This document shows, in pieces, positions 61,706 to 64,000 of a stretch of 64,000 nucleotides of DNA; within the stretch, counting starts at the first letter, position 1, and each line of letters begins with the position of its first letter. This stretch comes from an uncultured Pseudomonadota bacterium (GTDB lineage: Bacteria; Pseudomonadota; Alphaproteobacteria; Rs-D84). The translations under genes were made by a program, and so were the position numbers. The stretch lies in contig CACZUD010000004.1 of assembly GCA_902784345.1 (NCBI GenBank), positions 1-64,000 on the forward strand, in the 5' to 3' direction. Under the pieces are notes generated by a model, which saw only the letters and a program-made list of their open reading frames with translations, did no database searches and was not told where the DNA came from.

Positions 61706-62365
61706 TTACAACAACTTGTTATCAGAATTTTCGCGACCCACATATGCTTTTAAATCATTATACATTTGACGCAAATCTGATGCCTGAGAATAACACGCAT
61801 CAGCATTTTTTACACGAATAGTTTCCAAATCAATTTGTGCCTGTTTTTTCAGAATTTGTGTTAAATGAGTGCCAAACGCAGATGCTTCATCGCCTTCGTT
61901 CATACCTTGTAATAATAAGCCACGATTAGGGCGAGGCGACAAGAATCCAAAATCTGAAACAGATGGATCGGGCGACACCAGCGCAAAGCCGGATACTTCC
62001 GGTCGACGCATCATGGCCTGAAGCACATACCACGCACCCAACTGATGTCCCGCCAGCCAGATTTTATCACTGTCTTCGTTTTTATTTTGAATCCAATCTA
62101 TCACAGTTGCTATATCAAGCATATTTTCAGCCGTTGTTCCAACAGAGCCTTCTGAATCGTTTACGCCACGATAATTAAAACGCACAACTGAAAAACCGAT
62201 ATCCATAAACGCACGAAACATCGCATAAGAAACCCTGTCGTTCATGTGGCATTTATGTCGTGGGCTGCCAGACAAAACAACCGCCAGTGGCGCGGCTTCC
62301 AATTCTGATTTATGATACACTGCATGCAATTTTCCGGACTCTCCAGTAATAATAACATCTACCAT
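61706..62365 (-). CDS. alpha/beta-hydrolase-fold protein lacking the usual nucleophile
   Basis: A 219-residue protein of the small alpha/beta hydrolase group that includes COG2945. Family elements are FSVVRFNYRGVNDSEGSVG, the strand DKIWLAGHQLGA, and the acidic-residue region FALVSPDPSVSDFG. The nucleophile elbow reads G-H-Q-L-G (106-110), with Gln in place of Ser, and the usual HPHP-type oxyanion motif is SPRHKCHMND. It may therefore be a non-catalytic relative. It is the first gene of a unit with ruvB. Confidence 0.72.
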   Translation of the reverse strand: MVDVIITGESGKLHAVYHKSELEAAPLAVVLSGSPRHKCHMNDRVSYAMFRAFMDIGFSVVRFNYRGVNDSEGSVGTTAENMLDIATVIDWIQNKNEDSDKIWLAGHQLGAWYVLQAMMRRPEVSGFALVSPDPSVSDFGFLSPRPNRGLLLQGMNEGDEASAFGTHLTQILKKQAQIDLETIRVKNADACYSQASDLRQMYNDLKAYVGRENSDNKLL

Positions 62366-62455
62366 TATTTTTCACCTTAAAATGTTTTTCTTGTACAAGT
62401 ATATCACATTTATAAAACAATTTCGTTATTATTTTCAATAAAAATATTTTTTGCT

Positions 62456-62485
62456 TTGACATAGCATATAAAAATATTCTATCAT
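62456..62485 (+). promoter_or_regulatory. promoter of the 62521 gene
   Basis: TTGACA, 18 bp, TATCAT, with a leader carrying GAGAGAAAGG. Confidence 0.5.
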
Positions 62486-62520
62486 TTTACAATAAAGTAT
62501 ACGAGAGAAAGGTTGCACTC

Positions 62521-63465
62521 ATGAAAAAATTTGCTTTTTTAGCGACAATATTGGCACTTTGTTCTGAAAAGATTGTGGCAGAACCATACTATAATGATTA
62601 TACATACGACGATTATACTGTCGAAGAAACGACTCAGACAGTTTACACAGAAGTTCCTGTTCGTTCGTATTATGCCTATCCAGACGACCCGAATTTTATC
62701 CCAGAAACAGAATTTATGAATATGGACAATGGTGTTGATTATGACGAAGTTATATATCAAACACGCAGCGAAGAATACGATGCACATCCTGGCGTTCAAT
62801 TTACAGAAAGACCAACTGTTATATGTCGTGATTTCAACTGTACACGTTTAAACAACCGCATAACACGCACTTTCTTGTTTAACAGTTTGGCAAACATGTT
62901 CATGACAAACGCCCATTCTCGCCTTTATATCTGTGAAGCAGATCCATTCTCACGCAGTTGTTTGCAATCTGGCATCTCTTTCCCGGTTCGTTCTGGAATT
63001 GCAAATGCATTGGTAAAAATACCAAAGGCCACTATATCTCAGGTTAATTTATCCACAGGCCTTTCGCGCGCAACCGCAACAATGACTTATGAATTTTTGA
63101 TAAACGGTATCCAGCGCACATGTGAACCAACGGTTATGGATATATCTGTACCAAATAATTCTCAGGCAACTTTGGCAAATCGTGAATTTGCTTGTAATTT
63201 GACCAGCGATGGTATGGCAAACATATCATTGTTGTTAAGCGTCGATTACATTGATTTAGATTATGGCCTTATTGGTGCGTATTATTCAATCGGATTACAA
63301 GGTCCAACATCTGGCGGTGCAAACGGATACTTGGTTTTCAAGACAGAATTTACAACAAACGGTTCTAAATTCCGCGCATCAACTTATAAAAATGGCGAAA
63401 ACCTTGACAACCCAGGTCGTTCAATTGGTCCAGGAGAATATACAGTTGAAGCACTGGACAGATAG
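62521..63465 (+). CDS. exported protein with Tyr/Asp-rich N-terminus, 314 aa
   Basis: A signal peptide (KKFAFLATILALCSEKIVA, cleaved before EPYYND) precedes about 70 residues rich in Tyr, Asp and Glu (YTYDDYTVEETTQTVYTE). Residues 100-180 have four Cys, and the C-terminal half is beta-rich (ISQVNLSTGLSRATATMTYEF; NISLLLSVDYIDLDYGLIG). No family is recognised. The acidic Tyr-rich segment suggests a surface or adhesive peptide, but this is inference. It lies 14 bp before the response regulator and shares its strand. Confidence 0.7.
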   Translation: MKKFAFLATILALCSEKIVAEPYYNDYTYDDYTVEETTQTVYTEVPVRSYYAYPDDPNFIPETEFMNMDNGVDYDEVIYQTRSEEYDAHPGVQFTERPTVICRDFNCTRLNNRITRTFLFNSLANMFMTNAHSRLYICEADPFSRSCLQSGISFPVRSGIANALVKIPKATISQVNLSTGLSRATATMTYEFLINGIQRTCEPTVMDISVPNNSQATLANREFACNLTSDGMANISLLLSVDYIDLDYGLIGAYYSIGLQGPTSGGANGYLVFKTEFTTNGSKFRASTYKNGENLDNPGRSIGPGEYTVEALDR

Positions 63466-63479
63466 TTTATATAAAAACA

Positions 63480-64000
63480 ATGACCAAACATATACTTGTC
63501 GTTGATGATGATAAAATATTAAGAAACAGCCTGGCCACAGGATTACGTCGGGCCGATTTCAAAGTCGTAACCGCACAATCTGCCGAAGAAGCAAAAGAAA
63601 TTCTTTCACGACTATGTGTTGATGCAATCGTTCTGGACAGGATGATGGACGGAATGGACGGCTTAACATTCCTTAAACAACTCAGATTAAGCGGCAATAC
63701 AACACCGGTTATTATGTTAACTGCACTGTCTGGCGCCGAAAATGCTATTGACGGATTATCTGGCGGTGCAAATGATTACATGGCAAAACCATTTCAACTA
63801 CAAGAATTAATATTAAGGCTTCATAATATTATAAAATATGCTCCAAAAATAAATAATTCGTTTGGATTGGTATTTGCTGACGGTGAATTCTTCATTAAAA
63901 CAGATGATGGACAAAATAAATTGTTATCACTTTCTGTGGAAGAAAAGAAGTTATTACAAAACTTAACAAATCCTGTTGGCAATATTGTTTCTGCTACACC
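63480..64000 (+). CDS. OmpR/PhoB-type response regulator, cut by the right edge
   Basis: ATG 63480 opens a frame of at least 173 codons with no stop in the window. The receiver domain is complete: VVDDDK (acidic pocket), VLDRMMDG (phospho-acceptor Asp), MLTALS (Thr) and YMAKPF (Lys). After a short linker, FADGEFFIKT and LSLSVEEKKLLQNL start a winged-helix output domain of the OmpR class. A histidine kinase gene would be expected further right. It follows the exported 314-aa protein by 14 bp and may be cotranscribed. Confidence 0.88.
   Translation, partial: MTKHILVVDDDKILRNSLATGLRRADFKVVTAQSAEEAKEILSRLCVDAIVLDRMMDGMDGLTFLKQLRLSGNTTPVIMLTALSGAENAIDGLSGGANDYMAKPFQLQELILRLHNIIKYAPKINNSFGLVFADGEFFIKTDDGQNKLLSLSVEEKKLLQNLTNPVGNIVSAT

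Overview
The window looks like the chromosome of a low-GC, probably host-associated alphaproteobacterium. The evidence is a TrcR/DUF1013 gene directly upstream of rpoD, a DUF2155 gene in the rpsP-rimM-trmD-rplS operon, the ybgC-tolQ-tolR-tolA order, an alphaproteobacterial-style AddA, and an Ala/Glu-rich C-terminal extension on S16. UGA is a stop codon, as shown by the prfB frameshift site. The species cannot be named from sequence alone. Most genes are housekeeping. They are interleaved with exported, cysteine-rich proteins of unknown function that look lineage-specific.

Layout. 1-3239 (minus) is the N-terminal part of a giant exported Cys-rich protein with InlB-type repeats, running off the left edge. 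3240-3833 holds a palindromic repeat family and small ORFs in front of rnj (RNase J). 5815-6172 holds tRNA-Arg(CCG) and a 61-bp partial copy of it. Then come a small-molecule kinase and prfB (minus), an exported protein, a Tat-type amidase, tRNA-Ser(CGA), an alkyltransferase-like protein, a peroxiredoxin, an HU/IHF protein and a fused AccD-AccA. tRNA-Ser(GCT) and an exported protein with a long leader follow, then cysS, a DUF7694 protein, trcR, rpoD and a guanylate-kinase-like gene. Next are a coiled-coil membrane protein, AddA split in two, recN and xseA.

The long minus-strand block 29220-34868 is rpsP, two small Cys-rich genes, rimM, trmD, rplS, DUF2155, a small membrane protein, DUF1460 and tsaD, then a triad protein and xseA. 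Further on are an HNH protein, tRNA-Gly(CCC) beside a tRNA-like hairpin, DUF2817, a LysM protein, pfk, dnaK, rplY, the divergent pair rsmD/tadA, gpmI and an XRE regulator. An exported Cys-rich cluster (45601-50773) comes next, then rsmH-dnaE, secA, rnpB, ybgC-tolQRA, ruvB, a hydrolase-like protein, another exported protein, and a response regulator cut by the right edge.

The least expected signal is regulatory. At least eight ORFs, including prfB, the amidase, ATL, recN, tadA and rsmD, have a sigma70-like -10 hexamer ending 6-7 nt before the ATG, with a -35 hexamer 16-18 bp further up. Transcription would then begin at or within a base of the start codon, giving leaderless mRNAs. Other genes here have ordinary leaders with Shine-Dalgarno sites. 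At rsmD/tadA two such promoters face each other and overlap on one palindromic core.
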